Assembly: GCA_023412495.1 (NCBI GenBank)
Contig: JAEYNP010000071.1
Coordinates: forward strand, 1-48,064
Length of the DNA: 48,064 nucleotides
Reading direction: 5' to 3'
Origin: Pseudomonadota bacterium
GTDB taxonomy: Bacteria > Desulfobacterota > Desulfobulbia > Desulfobulbales > Desulfocapsaceae
Shown one piece after another: positions 47,957 through 48,064 of the stretch (its first letter is position 1; every line of letters begins with the position of its first letter). Position numbers and translations under genes: made by a program. Below the pieces are notes generated by a model that had not been told where the DNA came from, did not search any database, and saw nothing but the letters and a program-made list of their open reading frames with translations.

Positions 47957-48064
47957 CCCCCGGCTTTGCCGGGGGACTACAAAAAGTTTGACGGTTCCAG
48001 AAAAATGAAGAAGCCTCCGTTCCCGTGGACCGCTCAAAGTCACGAGAAGGAGGCTTCATGAACA
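47957..48064 (+). mobile_element. left end of an IS200-like element (cut by window end)
   Basis: A strong hairpin CCCCCGGC-TTT-GCCGGGGG (47957-47975) is followed by the same leader as at 2519-2601: AAAAGTTTGACGG, then GAAGCCTCC...GGAGGCTTC, then ATG at 48058. The transposase frame leaves the window after two codons. As in IS200, the ribosome binding site lies in the right arm of a hairpin, which would limit transposase translation. This copy may be intact beyond the window. Confidence 0.75.

Noticed and set aside
1..48064. tRNA, rRNA, riboswitch or replication origin
   Set aside because: I looked for T-loop and anticodon-arm patterns, riboswitch cores and DnaA-box clusters by eye and found none that hold together; a tRNAscan-SE and Rfam run would settle this.

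Overview
The window looks like chromosome from a GC-rich bacterium of the deltaproteobacterial lineage (Desulfobacterota, Desulfuromonas- or Geobacter-like). The evidence is the mix of families: type II secretion GspA/GspB, a GspE/PilB ATPase, an SH3-plus-anchor envelope protein, IorAB-type molybdenum hydroxylase, RtcB with archease, and a lexA-imuB-dnaE2 SOS cassette. This assignment is inference; no rRNA or tRNA gene was recognised.

Layout. 1-3.9 kb is AT-rich accessory DNA: two lipoproteins, a frameshifted IS200-type transposase and a 5' remnant of a second IS200-like element, whose start recurs at the extreme right end. 3.9-5.5 kb is an AbiE type IV toxin-antitoxin operon with a perfect palindromic operator. 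5.7-12.6 kb is core metabolism: a panE-HAD-Nudix operon with ATGA overlaps, a tandem OB-fold secreted protein, an SGNH hydrolase, a glgX-type debranching enzyme and an Lcl-domain protein. 13-18.5 kb holds a DUF3011 protein, a GspE/PilB ATPase, an HDOD regulator and an exported transglycosylase-like protein. 18.8-25.1 kb is an SOS mutagenesis operon (lexA, DUF72, catalytically dead ImuB, four-helix-bundle IVP, DnaE2). Then come a CheY-like protein, an acyl-CoA synthetase, a molybdopterin oxidoreductase and an outer-membrane protein. 30.8-33.6 kb is rtcB, a COG0523 GTPase and archease. Next are a site-2 protease, gspAB, iorAB, an OafA-type acyltransferase, an SH3 protein and a methyltransferase. 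45.3-48 kb is an integron-type cassette array without an integrase in view, with cassettes read on the minus strand.

Most striking points. (1) A 700-nt group IIC intron without an open reading frame splits the core of an attC site; removing it restores the same core as in the neighbouring attC. (2) An IVP-like four-helix-bundle gene sits between imuB and dnaE2, enclosed by heptamer arrays that form a perfect 33-bp inverted repeat. This is the architecture of a 23S rRNA intervening sequence, but in a protein operon; two similar satellite-flanked structures without a gene lie nearby. (3) Two 16-bp palindromic boxes (AATGTRCATGYAYATT) overlap the lexA promoter and probably define a lineage-specific SOS box. 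(4) A COG0523 metal-chaperone GTPase lies between RtcB ligase and archease. (5) A MITE-like element and a four-copy dispersed repeat family occupy the intergenic spaces.
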